A stretch of 63,091 bases of DNA, taken from NCBI GenBank assembly GCA_902618565.1, contig CACNAX010000005.1, positions 1 through 63,091 of the forward strand. The letters run 5' to 3'. Within the stretch, counting starts at the first letter, position 1. Each line of letters begins with the position of its first letter. Under the pieces are notes generated by a model. The model was not told the origin of the DNA and searched no databases. It saw only the letters and a list, made by a program, of their open reading frames with translations. Below are positions 1-8,585 of this stretch, piece by piece. A program made the position numbers and the translations under genes. The stretch comes from an uncultured Pelagibacteraceae bacterium. GTDB taxonomy: Bacteria; Pseudomonadota; Alphaproteobacteria; Pelagibacterales; Pelagibacteraceae.

Positions 1-1039
1 AAGAAATAGTAGTGCATTTAATGATGTTGACTTAGTTCCAAATGTCTTAAGAGGTGTTGAAAATGTGGATTTGTCGACAACTATTTTTGGAAAAAAATTA
101 GATTTGCCTTTTTATTGTTCCCCAACAGCTTTGCAAAGGTTATTCCATTACGAAGGAGAAAGAGCGGTTGGAAAAGCTGCAAAGAAGTTTAATACGATGT
201 TTGGTGTTTCGGCATTGGCTACAGTTAGTGTTGAGGAAATTTCATCTTTAATAGACACTCCAAAAATGTTTCAATTTTATTTCCATAAAGACAGAGGATT
301 AAATGACTCTTGTTTAGAACGAGCAAAAGCAGCAAAATTTGACGTTATGGCTTTAACTGTTGATACGATAACAGGAGGAAATCGTGAAAGAGATTTAAGA
401 ACTGGATTTACATCACCCCCAAAATTAACACTTTCGAGTTTATTTAGTTTTGCCACAAAACCAATGTGGGGAATAAATTATTTAACCAAAGGAAAATTTG
501 AATTACCACATCTTCAAGATTTCGTTAAAGAAGGCACTGACACAAATACTTCAATAGGTAATTATTTTTCTACTATGTTGGATCAATCTATGAACTGGGA
601 CGATGCTGAAAAATTGTGCTCTCAGTGGGGTGGCCATTTTGCGCTTAAGGGAGTAATGAGTGTTGAAGATGCTAAAAGAGCAGTTGATATCGGATGCACT
701 GGTATAATGGTATCAAATCATGGAGGAAGACAACTTGATGGATCTAGATCACCATTTGATCAATTAGCTGAAATTGTTGATGCAGTTGGTGATAAGTTAG
801 ATGTTATTTGTGAAGGTGGATTTCAAAGAGGTACTCATATGTTAAAAGCTTTATCTATGGGTGCAAAAGCATGTGCTGGTGGAAGATTATATCTTTATGC
901 TTTAGCTGCAGCAGGTCAAGAGGGCGTTGAGAGAGCACTTAACTTATATAAAACTGAATTAGTAAGAGACATGAAATTAATGGGCTGCACAAAGATCAGT
1001 GATCTTAATCGAAATAATTTAAGATTCCGAAATGCATGA
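1..1039 (+). CDS. FMN-dependent L-2-hydroxyacid dehydrogenase, copy 1 (5' end outside window)
   Basis: Oxidises an L-2-hydroxyacid (lactate, glycolate or similar) to the 2-oxoacid with FMN, usually passing electrons to the respiratory chain. The frame is open from base 2, and its first residues align with the N-terminal part of the next gene, so the gene begins before the window; the GTG at 65 is internal. Active-site blocks of the glycolate oxidase/lactate dehydrogenase family are visible: QFY, LTVDT, ALKGV (catalytic Lys) and SNHGGRQLDG (catalytic His and Arg). The phosphate-binding segment is unusual: EGGFQ (codons from 812) where the family has DGG-R, although the later GGR is kept. It overlaps the next gene, a paralog, by 4 bases (ATGA). 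Family is certain; substrate is not. Confidence 0.9.
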   Translation, partial: RNSSAFNDVDLVPNVLRGVENVDLSTTIFGKKLDLPFYCSPTALQRLFHYEGERAVGKAAKKFNTMFGVSALATVSVEEISSLIDTPKMFQFYFHKDRGLNDSCLERAKAAKFDVMALTVDTITGGNRERDLRTGFTSPPKLTLSSLFSFATKPMWGINYLTKGKFELPHLQDFVKEGTDTNTSIGNYFSTMLDQSMNWDDAEKLCSQWGGHFALKGVMSVEDAKRAVDIGCTGIMVSNHGGRQLDGSRSPFDQLAEIVDAVGDKLDVICEGGFQRGTHMLKALSMGAKACAGGRLYLYALAAAGQEGVERALNLYKTELVRDMKLMGCTKISDLNRNNLRFRNA

Positions 1040-2187
1040 GTTTGAAGAATTGTTACAATTTTGAGGATTTTAGAAAGTTAGCTAAAAAAAGATTACCAGC
1101 TCCGATTTTTCATTACATTGATGGTGGTGCAGACGATGAAACCACTTTAAAAAGAAATACAAATTCATTTGATGATTGTGACTTAATCCCCAATATTCTT
1201 AGAAGTGTAGGAGAACCAGATCTATCAACCACAGTTTTTGGTAGAAAAATAGATATGCCAATTTTTTTATCTCCAACTGCTATGCAAAGTTTATATCATC
1301 CTGATGGAGATAAAGCTTCAGCTAGAGCTGCAGAAAAATTTGGTACCATGTATAGCATGTCGACAATGGCATCATTTTCCATTGAAGAAATTGCTAACAT
1401 ATCAAGTGGTCCAAAATTATTTCAACTTTATATTCATAGAGATAAATCATTTACTGATGATTTAATTGACAGGTGCAAAAGAGCAAATTTTGATGGTTTG
1501 TGCTTAACTGTTGATACTTTGGTTGCGGGAAATAGAGAAAGAGATCATAGAACTGGTTTTACAACTCCACCTAAATTTACATTAGAAAGTATAATGAATT
1601 TCGCAATGAGACCTGGATGGTTATTTAGATATTTTACAAACAAGAAGTTTGAACTAGCTAATATTAAACACAAAACCGATAAAGGAACTAGTATAACTAA
1701 ATCAGTTATAGATTATGTTAATGAACAATACGATCCTAATATGAATTGGGATGATGCAGAATACTGTATAAAAAAATGGGACGGACCTTTTGCGCTTAAG
1801 GGTGTGATGTCTGTAGAGGATGCAAAGAGAGCAGTTGATATTGGTTGTACATCGATAATAATTTCTAATCATGGAGGAAGACAGCTTGACGGATCTAGAA
1901 CTCCATTTGATCAACTAAAGGCTATTTCAGATGCTGTGGGTGATAAACTTGAGATAATTTTAGATGGAGGTGTTAGACGGGGAACTCATGTTCTCAAGGC
2001 TTTAGCTGCAGGTGCAACTGCTTGTAGTTTTGGTAAAGCTTTTTTGTTCAGTTTAGGAGCGGGTGGACAGCAAGGAGTAGAGAGGCTGCTTCAAAATATG
2101 CACGATGAAATTAGAAGAAATATGATCCTTATGGGCTGCAAAAGTGTAAAAGAGTTAGATAGATCAAAGATAATTTACCGTAATTAA
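1036..2187 (+). CDS. FMN-dependent L-2-hydroxyacid dehydrogenase, copy 2
   Basis: A 383-residue full-length member of the LldD/glycolate oxidase family. Visible blocks are the N-terminal HYIDGGADDE (Tyr of the active site), QLY, LTVDT, ALKGV, SNHGGRQLDG (His base and Arg) and LDGGVRRG (FMN phosphate loop). The second phosphate-binding Arg of the family (usual GRP) is a Lys here, in FGKA (Lys codon 2035-2037), the opposite loss to copy 1. Most of the C-terminal half is nearly identical to copy 1, so the pair arose by tandem duplication. Translation is probably coupled to copy 1 through the ATGA overlap. The product may be an L-lactate, glycolate or longer-chain hydroxyacid dehydrogenase; the sequence alone does not decide. 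Confidence 0.93.
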   Translation: MSLKNCYNFEDFRKLAKKRLPAPIFHYIDGGADDETTLKRNTNSFDDCDLIPNILRSVGEPDLSTTVFGRKIDMPIFLSPTAMQSLYHPDGDKASARAAEKFGTMYSMSTMASFSIEEIANISSGPKLFQLYIHRDKSFTDDLIDRCKRANFDGLCLTVDTLVAGNRERDHRTGFTTPPKFTLESIMNFAMRPGWLFRYFTNKKFELANIKHKTDKGTSITKSVIDYVNEQYDPNMNWDDAEYCIKKWDGPFALKGVMSVEDAKRAVDIGCTSIIISNHGGRQLDGSRTPFDQLKAISDAVGDKLEIILDGGVRRGTHVLKALAAGATACSFGKAFLFSLGAGGQQGVERLLQNMHDEIRRNMILMGCKSVKELDRSKIIYRN

Positions 2188-2276
2188 ATATTTTTTATAA
2201 ATAATTTTTATTATTATTTTCACTTTAAATAAATAGACATAAAGTTGCTTTTCAGTTAGTTTGTCGACGAAAAATT

Positions 2277-3446
2277 ATGATTGAATTAGCAAAAGCATTA
2301 AATCGTTTAGGAACTGAAAGTGCATTTTCTGTTTTAGCAGAAGCAAAAAAATTAGAAGCACAAGGCAAACCTATGATTCATTTAGGTCTAGGACAACCTG
2401 ACTTTAAAACTCCAAAACATGTAGTTGAAGCTGCAAAAAAAGCTCTAGATGATGGTCATCATGGTTATGTTTTATCAAATGGAATTCCAGAATGTCGAGA
2501 AGCTGTCGCAAGATGGGTCAAGAGACTTTATAATGCTGATATTGATCCAAATAGAGTTTTAATAATGCCAGGTGGTAAACCTACAATGTATTATGCAATT
2601 ACTTGTTATGGTGAACCAGGTGTTGAGATAATTCATCCTACTCCAGCTTTTCCAATTTATGAATCAATGATTAACTACTCTGGAGCAAAAGCTGTTCCAT
2701 ACGACTTAACTGAGGATAAAGATTTAAAATTTGACCCAGACAAAATTCTATCTTTAATAACTGACAAAACTAGACTTTTAATCTTGATTAATCCAAATAA
2801 CCCAACCGGAAGTTTTGTTGAAAAACCTGCAATTGATTACTTAGCAAAAGAATTAGAAAAACATCCGCAGGTCACAATTTTAAGTGATGAAATTTATAGT
2901 AGACAAATTTTTGACTATAAGGAAATGCCAACTTTCTTTAACTATCCTAATTTAAGAGACAGATTAATTGTTCTTGAGGGTTGGAGTAAAGCATATTCTA
3001 TGACTGGATGGAGACTTGGTTGGAGTTACTGGCCAGAGCATTTGGTTGAACATGTAAACAAACTTTTGATTAATAGTGTATCATGTGTAAATGCAGCAGC
3101 TCAATATGCTGGTATAGCCGCATTAGATGGTCCTGAAGACTCAATTAAAGATATGTTAGATAAATTTACATTAAGAAGAAATTTAATTCATAAAGGATTA
3201 AATGATTTACCAGGAGTCGAATGTAGTTTGCCGGGAGGAGCTTTTTATGCTTTTCCGAATATAAAAGGGACTGGCATGAATGGATCTGAGTTTTGCAAAA
3301 AAGCTATGCATGAAGCAGGTGTTGCAATTGTTCCTGGCACTGCGTTTGGTAAAACTTGTAATGATTACGTTAGATTTAGTTTTGCCGCATCTAGAGATAA
3401 TATAATGCAAGCCTTAGAAAATATAGGCAAGATGCTTTCTAAATAA
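2277..3446 (+). CDS. Class I/II PLP-dependent aminotransferase
   Basis: A 389-residue fold-type I aminotransferase of the aspartate aminotransferase superfamily. It shows the N-terminal LGLGQPDF, INPNNPTG (substrate/PLP contacts), SDEIY (Asp to the pyridine nitrogen), WSKAYSMTGWRLGW with the Schiff-base Lys, and a C-terminal RFSFA Arg that binds the substrate carboxylate. It follows the hydroxyacid dehydrogenases after 89 A+T-rich bases without a clear terminator, so it may convert a 2-oxoacid made by its neighbours to an amino acid, or supply one from an amino acid. It resembles generic 'pyridoxal phosphate-dependent aminotransferases' of marine alphaproteobacteria; I cannot name the substrate. 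Confidence 0.88.
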   Translation: MIELAKALNRLGTESAFSVLAEAKKLEAQGKPMIHLGLGQPDFKTPKHVVEAAKKALDDGHHGYVLSNGIPECREAVARWVKRLYNADIDPNRVLIMPGGKPTMYYAITCYGEPGVEIIHPTPAFPIYESMINYSGAKAVPYDLTEDKDLKFDPDKILSLITDKTRLLILINPNNPTGSFVEKPAIDYLAKELEKHPQVTILSDEIYSRQIFDYKEMPTFFNYPNLRDRLIVLEGWSKAYSMTGWRLGWSYWPEHLVEHVNKLLINSVSCVNAAAQYAGIAALDGPEDSIKDMLDKFTLRRNLIHKGLNDLPGVECSLPGGAFYAFPNIKGTGMNGSEFCKKAMHEAGVAIVPGTAFGKTCNDYVRFSFAASRDNIMQALENIGKMLSK

Positions 3447-3483
3447 ACTGTATTTTTAATTAATATTTTTGTATTATTAAAGA

Positions 3484-4857
3484 ATGAACGAAACTGTCCA
3501 AGCAGAATTAAAAAAGATATTTAACGGGAGATTTTCTACTTCTGAGTCTACTCGTGCAAATTATGCAAGAGGAGAAGATACTTATAATCCAATATTATCG
3601 AAGGCAGTTGTATTTCCAGAAACCAATGAAGAAGTTTCAAAAATTTTAAAAATTTGTAACGAGCATAAAATTCCTGTTGTCCCATTTGGAACTGGCACAT
3701 CTCTTGAAGGTCATGTTGTTGGAAATCAAAATGGTATTACAATTTCTCTAGAAAAAATGAATAAAGTTTTAAGCGTAAATGCTGAGGATTTTGATTGCAG
3801 AGTACAAGCAAATGTAACTAGAAAGCAATTAAATGAATATTTAAGAGAAGATGGTGTATTTTTTCCAATAGACCCTGGTGCAGATGCTGCACTAGGTGGA
3901 ATGGCATCTACTTCAGCTTCAGGAACAATGGCAGTTAAATATGGAACAATGAGAACTGTTATCTCTGGTTTAACAGTTGTTTTACCAAATGGAGACATAA
4001 TTAAAACTGGAGCAAGAACTAAAAAAACTTCTGCGGGATATAACTTAACTAATTTGTTTATTGGATCTGAGGGAACTTTAGGAATTATTACAGAAGTTCA
4101 ATTAAGATTATCACCAATACCTGAGAGCATAATGAGCGCAGTTTGCTATTTTCCAGATTTAGACTCAGCAGTAAAGACTGCGCAAGAAGTTATTCAGTAC
4201 GGCGTTCCAATTGCAAGAATTGAGATGTTAAACAAAGATCAAATGGAAATTAGCATTAAATATTCAAAGTTAGAAAACATCAAAGCATCACCAACTTTAT
4301 TCTTTGAATTTCATGGTAGTGAACTTTCAAATAACGAGTCTATAAAAATTGTTGAAGAATTATCAAAAAATAATGGTGGAAGTGATTTTCAATGGGCATC
4401 TTCTCCTGAAGAACAAAAAATATTATGGAAAGCAAGGCATGATGTTTACTATTCAGTAAAAGCTTTAGGCCATGATATGAAAGTGTATTCTACAGATGTT
4501 TGTGTACCAATTTCTAAATTAGTTGAGTGTATTTCATGGGCGGAAAAAGAAGTTAAAAAGTTAGGTCTAACTGCGCCAATGGTTGGTCATGTTGGAGATG
4601 GAAATTTTCACTCTATAATATTGTATGATCCTGATGATGAAGAAAAACAAAAAAAAATTAGACAGTACAGCGATGATCTAATCAACAAAGCTTTAGAATT
4701 AGAGGGAACAATTACAGGAGAACATGGAATTGGTCTTCAAAAGAAACATTACCTATTAAGAGAGCATCCAGATAATTTGCCAGTGATGAAAGCTATTAAA
4801 AGAAGCATTGATGTAAACAACATCATGAATCCTGGTAAGGTTTTTGATCTAAATTAA
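3484..4857 (+). CDS. FAD-linked D-2-hydroxyacid dehydrogenase (D-lactate/glycolate type)
   Basis: A 457-residue protein of the FAD-binding PCMH family that includes Dld, GlcD and D-2-hydroxyglutarate dehydrogenase. The FAD domain shows VPFGTGTSLEGH near residue 70 and DPGADAALGGMASTSASG followed by TMR near 140. The C-terminal oxidase domain has MVGHVGDGNFH (metal/substrate His) and ITGEHGIG, the hallmark of this family. It would oxidise a D-2-hydroxyacid to the oxoacid, donating electrons to quinone or cytochrome. Next to two L-specific enzymes it completes both stereochemistries. It starts 37 bases after the aminotransferase and ends 11 bases before the next dehydrogenase, so co-transcription is likely. 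No GlcE or GlcF partner is present, favouring a stand-alone D-lactate-type enzyme. Confidence 0.87.
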   Translation: MNETVQAELKKIFNGRFSTSESTRANYARGEDTYNPILSKAVVFPETNEEVSKILKICNEHKIPVVPFGTGTSLEGHVVGNQNGITISLEKMNKVLSVNAEDFDCRVQANVTRKQLNEYLREDGVFFPIDPGADAALGGMASTSASGTMAVKYGTMRTVISGLTVVLPNGDIIKTGARTKKTSAGYNLTNLFIGSEGTLGIITEVQLRLSPIPESIMSAVCYFPDLDSAVKTAQEVIQYGVPIARIEMLNKDQMEISIKYSKLENIKASPTLFFEFHGSELSNNESIKIVEELSKNNGGSDFQWASSPEEQKILWKARHDVYYSVKALGHDMKVYSTDVCVPISKLVECISWAEKEVKKLGLTAPMVGHVGDGNFHSIILYDPDDEEKQKKIRQYSDDLINKALELEGTITGEHGIGLQKKHYLLREHPDNLPVMKAIKRSIDVNNIMNPGKVFDLN

Positions 4858-4868
4858 TCCAAAATAAA

Positions 4869-5822
4869 ATGAAAAAAATTTTAATCACAAGAAGGCTTTT
4901 AAGATCTTGTGAGGATAAAGCTAAAGAATTATTTGATGCTAACTTTAATTTAAATGATGAACTCTACTCTCAAAAGAAGCTAATAGAGATGAGCACAGGC
5001 TGTGATGGTATTTTATCGGCTTTGACAGATAAGCTCGATGCAGAAACAATTAATCAATTACCTGAGAGTGTAAAAATTATATCAAATTTTGCTGTAGGTT
5101 TTGGAAATATAGATTTAGAATCTGCAAAGAAAAGAGGAATTGCAGTAACAAACACGCCAGATGTTTTAACTGATGCTACTGCGGAAATTGGGGTTTTGTT
5201 GATATTAGGTGCATGCAGAAGAGCATCTGAAGGAATTGAAAAAGCTAGAGAAGGTGGCTGGGTTTGGTCAGCAGATATGTTGATTGGTAAACAATTAACG
5301 GGCACTAGACTTGGAATACTTGGCATGGGTAGAATTGGTCAAAAAATAGCTAAAATAGCTAAATCTTTAGGTATGATAATTCATTATCACAATCGTTCAA
5401 AATTAAGCGAAGAAAAAGAACAAGGCGCAACTTACCACGATAACTTAAATGATTTGATGAAAGTCTCTGATGTCCTTTCGGTATGTTGTCCTGCATCTAA
5501 AGAGACAATAAATTTAATCAACAAAGATACACTAGAACTATTACCAAAAGGTGCAGTCGTGACCAATGTTGCAAGAGGAGATATTATTGAAGATGAAGCT
5601 TTAATAGATGCTTTGGAAAGAAGAAAAGTTTATGCAGTTGGGCTAGATGTATACAAAAATGAGCCAAATTTAAATCCAGGATATCTTAAACACAAAAGTG
5701 CTTTTATTCTTCCTCATTTAGGCAGCGCAACTAAAGAAACTAGAACCGCAATGGCTAATCTAGCTATAGATAATATTGATGAGTTTTTCAAAACAGGCGG
5801 ATGCAAAAATAAAGTTAATTAA
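4869..5822 (+). CDS. D-isomer-specific 2-hydroxyacid dehydrogenase (glyoxylate/hydroxypyruvate reductase-like)
   Basis: A 317-residue NAD(P)-dependent D-2-hydroxyacid dehydrogenase. The Rossmann glycine motif GMGRIG lies near residue 155. The three catalytic residues of the family are seen as Arg in NVARGD, Glu in KNEP and His in LPHLGSA, in the usual order. It interconverts a 2-oxoacid (glyoxylate, hydroxypyruvate, pyruvate or similar) and its D-hydroxyacid. Set 11 bases downstream of the FAD-linked D-2-hydroxyacid dehydrogenase, it could make the D-hydroxyacid that the FAD enzyme reoxidises, or clear excess glyoxylate. Length and motifs match the GyaR/GhrB group; exact substrate unknown. 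Confidence 0.88.
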   Translation: MKKILITRRLLRSCEDKAKELFDANFNLNDELYSQKKLIEMSTGCDGILSALTDKLDAETINQLPESVKIISNFAVGFGNIDLESAKKRGIAVTNTPDVLTDATAEIGVLLILGACRRASEGIEKAREGGWVWSADMLIGKQLTGTRLGILGMGRIGQKIAKIAKSLGMIIHYHNRSKLSEEKEQGATYHDNLNDLMKVSDVLSVCCPASKETINLINKDTLELLPKGAVVTNVARGDIIEDEALIDALERRKVYAVGLDVYKNEPNLNPGYLKHKSAFILPHLGSATKETRTAMANLAIDNIDEFFKTGGCKNKVN

Positions 5823-5890
5823 CAATCTCAAGTTGTAATTGGTAATTAAAATTATTCTAACTTTCTAGACATATTTTTTATTTCAATTTA

Positions 5891-5915
5891 AAATTTATTT
5901 ATAAAAAATAAATTT
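5891..5915. repeat. Perfect 10-bp inverted repeat upstream of the alcohol dehydrogenase
   Basis: AAATTTATTT is followed after 5 bases by its exact reverse complement, ending two bases before the Shine-Dalgarno sequence of the next gene. It lies in a 106-base gap, the longest within the first block, so a promoter and operator for the adh-transporter genes are plausible here. The arms contain only A and T, so an RNA hairpin would be weak and chance occurrence in this A+T-rich DNA is possible. Confidence 0.4.
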
Positions 5916-5916
5916 A

Positions 5917-5923
5917 GAGAGGA
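5917..5923 (+). promoter_or_regulatory. Strong ribosome binding site for the alcohol dehydrogenase
   Basis: GAGAGGA sits 5 bases before the ATG at 5929. Most genes in this window lack a good Shine-Dalgarno sequence. The same GAGAGGA precedes the solute-binding-protein gene at 7015 and a related AGAGGAG precedes the TRAP binding protein, so these look like highly translated genes. Confidence 0.7.
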
Positions 5924-5928
5924 AAATA

Positions 5929-6990
5929 ATGAAAGCACAGGTTTTACATAAGTACGACCCAGAAATGAAAGCGGATGTTTGGGTCACAGGTGAAGAGTTA
6001 CCAAATCCTAAAATTGAGAAAGCAAGTGATGTCATTGTTAAAATTGGAGCTGCAGGTGTTTGTAGAACTGATTTGCATATAATTGAAGGAGTTTGGAAGC
6101 ACATTACAGATCAAAATAACGATCTGTTGCCGATGGTAATGGGACATGAGAACGCTGGATGGATAGAGGAAGTTGGTAAAGATGTTACGGGATTTAAAAA
6201 AGGTGATGCAGTAATTTTACACCCTAAAGTTTCTGGCACAGGAGGAACATGCTTAGATTGTAGAAGAGGAAACGATATGCATGCTGAAGATCCAATTTTT
6301 GCAGGTTTGAATGTAAAACACGGGGGATATTCAGAATTACTTCAAACTAGCGTAAGAAATCTAATAAAAATTCCAAAAGTTTTAGGTCCAATAGACGTTG
6401 CGCCATTTTCAGACGCAGGTTTAACTGCTTACAGAGTTGTAAAAAAAGCTACTAGACACCTTCTGCCAGGTGAAAATTGTGTAATCATAGGTGCTGGTGG
6501 ATTAGGACATATAGCAATTCAATGTATGAAAGCAATGTGTGCCGCAAATATTATTGTTGTTGAAAAAGCAAAAGCGCCTTTAGAACATGCAATGGAACTA
6601 GGAGCTGACCATGGAGTTTTAATAGATGGTAATGAAATTGAAAAAGTAAAAGAACTTACAAAAGGAAAAGGTGCAGAGGCTGTTATAGATTTTGTTGGTG
6701 AAAAAGGTTCTACGCCAATGGGAATTAAAATGACCAAAGCAACTGGGACTTTCTATATTGTAGGTTACGGAGAAGAAATAAGAGTTTTGGCGATTGATAT
6801 GATCGATCAAGAAAAAAGTATAGTTGGAAGCTTAGTAGGTACATGGGCTGAATTATATGAATTAATGGAACTAGCAGATAAAGGTTTAGTAAAACTTTCA
6901 ATGAAAGAATACAAACTTGAAGAAGCTAATAAAGCACTACATGATTTAAATGATGGTAAGATTAAAGGTCGTGCAGTGTTAGTTCCATAA
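5929..6990 (+). CDS. Zinc-type medium-chain alcohol dehydrogenase (MDR family)
   Basis: A 353-residue NAD(P)-dependent alcohol dehydrogenase. Catalytic zinc ligands are visible as Cys45 (CRTDLH) and His72-Glu73 (GHEN), with the Asp of SDAGLTAY as the third position, as in secondary alcohol dehydrogenases. The Rossmann motif GAGGLGH lies near residue 184. The structural-zinc lobe normally holds four Cys spaced C-x2-C-x2-C-x7-C. Here positions 1 and 4 are Gly105 and Ala119, leaving only Cys108 and Cys111 (plus His118), so the structural zinc is probably absent. The gene lies 24 bases before the ABC binding protein with a strong ribosome binding site, suggesting its substrate is an alcohol or polyol brought in by that transporter or formed from it. 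Confidence 0.88.
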   Translation: MKAQVLHKYDPEMKADVWVTGEELPNPKIEKASDVIVKIGAAGVCRTDLHIIEGVWKHITDQNNDLLPMVMGHENAGWIEEVGKDVTGFKKGDAVILHPKVSGTGGTCLDCRRGNDMHAEDPIFAGLNVKHGGYSELLQTSVRNLIKIPKVLGPIDVAPFSDAGLTAYRVVKKATRHLLPGENCVIIGAGGLGHIAIQCMKAMCAANIIVVEKAKAPLEHAMELGADHGVLIDGNEIEKVKELTKGKGAEAVIDFVGEKGSTPMGIKMTKATGTFYIVGYGEEIRVLAIDMIDQEKSIVGSLVGTWAELYELMELADKGLVKLSMKEYKLEEANKALHDLNDGKIKGRAVLVP

Positions 6991-7001
6991 TTAACAACAA
7001 A

Positions 7002-7008
7002 GAGAGGA
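7002..7008 (+). promoter_or_regulatory. Strong ribosome binding site for the ABC solute-binding protein
   Basis: GAGAGGA ends 6 bases before the ATG at 7015. It fits the very high expression usual for periplasmic binding proteins in oligotrophic marine bacteria. Confidence 0.7.
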
Positions 7009-7014
7009 AAAAAG

Positions 7015-8550
7015 ATGAAGACAATAAAAACTTGCGTAACCGCTCTAATATCAGCTTTGTTGGTATTTAGTCCTGTTGCGTATGCTGATAAGTGGAGTGA
7101 TCAGTTTCCACATATCAAAGCAACTGGGGATATTCCTGGTGATTGTTCTTACGAGTCTATGTCTAAGAAAAACTATAAAGGCAAGACGCTTAAGATTAAT
7201 ACACATGCTGTACCAGTCATGGGAGAGCCAACAGCTCTACATGCTGAGCAGTTCGCTAAACTTACTGGAGCAAAAGTTGATGTTACTCATACACCAGCAG
7301 GTGACTTATATGCGAAAGCAATGGTACCATTTCAAGCTGGACAAGCTCCATATGACATCGTTTTTGGATTTTCAAACTTCATTAACGATTGGAGAAGATA
7401 CTTAGAGCCAGTTCCAAAGAAATACGTTGAGATGAAACAAATGAAAGACGTTACCCCGTCTCACATTGGTGTAGCATCTTGGGATGGTGTTATGTATCAG
7501 TTTCCGGTTGATGGAGACAGACATTATCTAAAATATAGAAAAGATGTAATTGATAATCCTGAGTACCAAAAGCAATATAAGGAAGCTACTGGTAAAGAGT
7601 TAAAGGTACCAACAACTTGGAAAGAATATGGAGAAATGGCCGCTTATTTCAATGGATGGGATTGGGATGGTGATGGCGAGAAAGAATATGGATCAGCAGA
7701 AGTTATGAAAAAAGATGACCTGATGTATGCTGCTTTCTATTCAAGATCTGCTGCTTACTCTAAAAATCCAAAAACACCAGGTGGTTTTTTCTTTGATTTA
7801 GAAACTATGAAACCACTAATTAACAATCCAGGTTTTGTTGAAGCATTAACAGATTGGGTTGCAGCAACCAAATATGTTCCACCAGGAGGAATAAATTTTG
7901 GTTTAGGTGATGAAATTGGATCATTTGGTGGAGGACAAACTTTGTTTAGTTTTTCATGGGATGATGCATTTGTTGCTGCTATGCAACCAGATAGTCCAAT
8001 AAACAATAAAGTTGGTGCTGCACAGTTACCAGGAGCAATGAAAGTTTGGAATAGAAAAACTAACTCTTGGGATGAAGGCTTTAACCAAGCTCCTTTCTTC
8101 GTATGGGGATGGGCAGTTGGAGTAGCTAAGAAAAGTAAAGAGAAAGAAATGGCTTTCGATTACCTATGTTTCTTCGCTAACGAAGCTAACCACCAAGCGG
8201 ACATTGGAATTGGTAGATTTGGTGTAAACCCATTTAGAAATGACGACTTTAAAGTTGATGTATGGACACAAATTGGTTGGGATAAAGATATTGCCCAATC
8301 ATATGTTGATACTCTTGCACAAATGGAACAAAGTAAAAATAGAGTATTTCCATTAAGAGTTCCTGGAACTTTTGAGTTTAATGCTGCATTGGCTACTGCT
8401 GCTGCAAAAGCATTAGCTGGTCAATTATCTCCACAAGCTGCTTTAGACGAAGCTGCTAAACAGTGGGAAGATATACTTAACAGAGTAGGAAAAGATAACG
8501 TAAGAAAAGCCTATGCTGTTGGTGTAGCAATGGAAGATAATAAGCAATAA
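7015..8550 (+). CDS. ABC transporter periplasmic substrate-binding protein (family 1, GlpV-like)
   Basis: A 511-residue extracellular solute-binding protein with a Sec signal peptide (MKTIKTC, hydrophobic core, cleavage after VAYA near residue 24). It captures the substrate in the periplasm for the permease and ATPase genes that follow. Length and the permease/two-ATPase context match the glycerol transporter GlpSTPQV rather than maltose-type systems with a single ATPase. Residues 216-224 read DWDGDGEKE, which fits the calcium-loop pattern DxDxDGxxE. Tryptophan and Tyr residues, frequent in sugar and polyol sites, are abundant. No glycerol kinase or glycerol-3-phosphate dehydrogenase is nearby, so glycerol itself is only one candidate; another polyol, diol or hydroxyacid is possible. 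A strong hairpin follows the stop codon. Confidence 0.88.
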   Translation: MKTIKTCVTALISALLVFSPVAYADKWSDQFPHIKATGDIPGDCSYESMSKKNYKGKTLKINTHAVPVMGEPTALHAEQFAKLTGAKVDVTHTPAGDLYAKAMVPFQAGQAPYDIVFGFSNFINDWRRYLEPVPKKYVEMKQMKDVTPSHIGVASWDGVMYQFPVDGDRHYLKYRKDVIDNPEYQKQYKEATGKELKVPTTWKEYGEMAAYFNGWDWDGDGEKEYGSAEVMKKDDLMYAAFYSRSAAYSKNPKTPGGFFFDLETMKPLINNPGFVEALTDWVAATKYVPPGGINFGLGDEIGSFGGGQTLFSFSWDDAFVAAMQPDSPINNKVGAAQLPGAMKVWNRKTNSWDEGFNQAPFFVWGWAVGVAKKSKEKEMAFDYLCFFANEANHQADIGIGRFGVNPFRNDDFKVDVWTQIGWDKDIAQSYVDTLAQMEQSKNRVFPLRVPGTFEFNAALATAAAKALAGQLSPQAALDEAAKQWEDILNRVGKDNVRKAYAVGVAMEDNKQ

Positions 8551-8561
8551 TTTTGTAAACT

Positions 8562-8585
8562 TGTGGCCGTTTTTTAACGGCCACA
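8562..8585 (+). terminator. Hairpin between binding-protein and permease genes (attenuator or 3' stabiliser)
   Basis: A perfect 10-bp stem (TGTGGCCGTT with AACGGCCACA, loop TTTT) followed by TTTTA lies 11 bases after the binding-protein stop codon. In such A+T-rich DNA this G+C-rich stem stands out. It would lower read-through into the permease genes and protect the 3' end of the binding-protein mRNA, giving many binding proteins per transporter. The short T tract argues for partial rather than full termination. Confidence 0.85.

Noticed and set aside
65..1039. A gene starting with GTG at 65
   Set aside because: The frame is open to the window edge, and the residues before 65 align with the paralog downstream, so the gene simply begins outside the window.
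2188..2276. A terminator between the second hydroxyacid dehydrogenase and the aminotransferase
   Set aside because: Only A+T-rich sequence with runs of T and A; no G+C stem, so no terminator can be supported.
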